Shown: positions 62,721-64,000 of the stretch, one piece after another
Layout of the letters: every line of letters begins with the position of its first letter
Position numbering within the stretch: position 1 is the stretch's first letter
Made by a program: the position numbers and the translations under genes
Source of the DNA: Halalkalicoccus sp. NIPERK01
GTDB taxonomy: Archaea > Halobacteriota > Halobacteria > Halobacteriales > Halalkalicoccaceae
NCBI RefSeq assembly: GCF_030287405.1
Contig: NZ_JASVVV010000005.1
Span: 1 to 64,000 of the forward strand
Direction: 5' to 3'
DNA: 64,000 nucleotides
The notes under the pieces: generated by a model
What the model saw: only the letters and a program-made list of their open reading frames with translations
Databases searched by the model: none
Told to the model about the DNA's origin: nothing

Positions 62721-62929
62721 GCCCGCGTGCGGGTGTAATCGCACCCATTCCCGCCGGTGTCCCGACGCGTGAACCGGTTCAGATGCTTCGGGCGGTCGCA
62801 ACTGACGACCAGGTGGCGGGCTTCGAGGCCGTCGAGCGTGCGCCGCTACTCGACACCGATGGACGAACTGCCGCGGGCACACGGACGATCACCCACTCAG
62901 TAGTAACAACGGAGATCCATCATGACTGA
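62717..62929 (+). pseudogene. hutG: hutG stub: C-terminal tail of formimidoylglutamase
   Basis: A 70-codon frame between hutU and hutI, where haloarchaeal operons carry hutG (about 300 codons). RAGVIAPIPAGVPTREP then QVAGFEAVERAPLLD and GRTAAGTRTITH match the C-terminal region of arginase-family HutG (RELF...VAG.E.VE.APPLD..DRTA). The metal-binding core is missing. The ATG overlaps the hutU stop (ATGA), and the stop overlaps the hutI start by 8 bp. The frame is intact, so the stub can be translated, but it cannot be an enzyme. Formiminoglutamate would need another route. Confidence 0.72.
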
Positions 62930-64000
62930 ACTCACGACTATCGTCCACGACGCGAGCGAGATCGTCGTCGGACCGGGAACGGACGCACCGCTCGAACGGT
63001 ACGAAAACGCCGCCATCGCCGTCACCGACGGCCGCGTGGCCGCGGTCGGCCCGACTGGAGAGATCACCGACGAGTATCCGGTGGAGAACGCCACGCACGC
63101 AATCGACGCGAACGGACGGAGCGTGATCCCCGGATTCGTCGATTCCCATACCCACGCTCTGTTCGCGGGCGACCGCTCGGACGAGTTCGCGGCGAAACTC
63201 GGTGGCGAACGGTATCAGGAGATCCTGGCCGAGGGCGGCGGCATTCTCCGGACCGTGCGCGCCGTCCGCGAGGCGAGCGACGACGAACTCCTCGCGAACG
63301 TCCTCTCCCACCTCGACACGATGCTCGCCCACGGCACCACGACCGTCGAGATCAAATCCGGGTACGGTCTCGATACCGAGACCGAGCTGCGGATGCTCGA
63401 CGTGATCCGTCGAGCCGGCGAATCCCATCCCGTGGACGTGGTGCCGACGTTTATGGGTGCCCACGCCGTGCCCGAGGAAACAGACGCCGACGCGTACACC
63501 GACCGGGTGATCGACGAGCAGCTCCCCGCGGTCGCCGATCAAGGGGTCGCCGAGTTCTGTGACGTCTTCTGCGAGGAGGACGTCTTTTCGGTCGAGCAGT
63601 CCCGACGGGTGCTCGAAGCCGGATTAGAACACGGGCTCACTCCGAAAGTCCACGCCGAGGAGTTCGTCCGGCTCGGCGGCGCACAGCTCGCAGCCGAGGT
63701 GGGTGCGACGAGCGCCGACCACCTCCTCCACGCGAACGAGGACGACCGCGCGGCGCTCGCCGAGGCGGGCGTCACGCCGGTGCTCCTCCCCGGGACGGCC
63801 CTCTCGCTCGGGGCTGACTATGCGGATGCGCGGGCCTTCCTCGACGACGGCGGGTGGGTCGCCGTCGCCACCGATTTCAACCCGAACTGTTACTCACAAA
63901 GCATGGGCTTCGCCATCGCGCTCGCCTGCGTCGGGATGAAGATGACGCCCGCCGAGGCGCTGATCGCCGGCACGCACGGCGGCGCACGCGCTCTCGATCG
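62922..64000 (+). CDS. hutI: HutI, imidazolonepropionase (incomplete at window end)
   Basis: The first 359 residues of HutI, cut by the window edge. The amidohydrolase features are SVIPGFVDSHTHALFAGDRS (metal His pair), LAEGGGILRTVRAVREASDD, TTTVEIKSGYGLDTETELRM, VPTFMGAHAVPEE, KVHAEEFVRLGGAQLAAEVG, SADHLLHANEDD and VAVATDFNPNCYS, all close to the known enzyme. It converts imidazolone propionate to formiminoglutamate. It starts at the ATG at 62922 inside the end of the hutG stub, which implies coupling. Confidence 0.93.
   Translation, partial: MTELTTIVHDASEIVVGPGTDAPLERYENAAIAVTDGRVAAVGPTGEITDEYPVENATHAIDANGRSVIPGFVDSHTHALFAGDRSDEFAAKLGGERYQEILAEGGGILRTVRAVREASDDELLANVLSHLDTMLAHGTTTVEIKSGYGLDTETELRMLDVIRRAGESHPVDVVPTFMGAHAVPEETDADAYTDRVIDEQLPAVADQGVAEFCDVFCEEDVFSVEQSRRVLEAGLEHGLTPKVHAEEFVRLGGAQLAAEVGATSADHLLHANEDDRAALAEAGVTPVLLPGTALSLGADYADARAFLDDGGWVAVATDFNPNCYSQSMGFAIALACVGMKMTPAEALIAGTHGGARALD

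Overview
The window is haloarchaeal DNA (class Halobacteria). The proteins are strongly acidic, coding regions are GC-rich, and the gene families are typical of the class: Orc1/Cdc6 with G-string origin repeats, HTH_10 (bacterio-opsin-activator type) regulators, Tat/lipobox secreted proteins, gas vesicle genes, halocyanin and the haloarchaeal cobalamin gene order. No rRNA, tRNA or CRISPR array was recognised. The sequence cannot show whether this is the main chromosome or a megaplasmid. An orc1-linked origin next to gene relics, IS605-type remains and a large accessory pathway fits a secondary replicon or a chromosomal island.

Layout. (1) 1-2.5 kb: a replication origin, with tandem origin-recognition-like repeats before orc1/cdc6 and further copies after it. 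(2) 2.5-12.3 kb: an accessory stretch with a PhnB-like protein, a methyltransferase, a Tat-exported calcium-binding-like protein, a decayed TnpB with its right end, a frameshifted PadR regulator, a CBS protein, a 48-residue zinc-ribbon protein, an HTH_10 regulator and a CPA1 antiporter. (3) 12.6-16.2 kb: a reduced gas vesicle cluster (gvpH, gvpI-like, gvpJ, gvpK, the tail of gvpL, gvpM, gvpA) with a MITE, followed by the 3' end of an aldehyde:ferredoxin oxidoreductase gene. (4) 16.3-33.2 kb: ion and metal homeostasis and stress genes, including a CPA2 antiporter with Usp domains, a HAD hydrolase, a small HTH operon, a membrane metallophosphoesterase, an HTH_10 regulator with a Zn/Cd-type P-type ATPase, an MFS plus rhodanese/metallo-beta-lactamase pair with a divergent HTH_10 regulator, a second MITE copy, a lipoprotein and another MFS carrier. 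(5) 33.6-56.5 kb: a nearly continuous cobalamin (B12) locus, with thiC inserted. (6) 57-59.1 kb: a Tat multicopper oxidase and a two-domain halocyanin-like protein. (7) 59.6-64 kb: a RidA protein, an HTH_10 regulator and the histidine-utilisation genes hutU, a hutG tail and hutI, which runs off the window.

How the genes work together. The B12 locus encodes cobalt uptake (CbtA/CbtB), cobalt chelation (CbiX fused to a [2Fe-2S] ferredoxin, a second CbiX-like protein, CobN and a ChlI-ChlD-like ATPase), the corrin methylases and ring-contraction enzymes (CbiL, CbiF, CbiG, two CbiH paralogues, CbiT, CbiE, CbiC), two ferredoxins and CobT. It also carries three operon members of unclear role: a DUF3209 protein, a PQQ-type beta-propeller and a protein with LAGLIDADG-like motifs. 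A winged-helix regulator diverges from cbiT, and a similar motif recurs in four promoter regions of the locus.

The most notable pattern is a set of gene stubs. Of gvpL, hutG and cbiA only short in-frame ends remain, yet their overlaps with neighbouring genes (ATGA or 1-8 bp) are intact. Other relics are tnpB, padR, an aldehyde:ferredoxin oxidoreductase, a flavodoxin and an inverted HTH-gene fragment. Family assignments rest on reading the translations. No database search was run.
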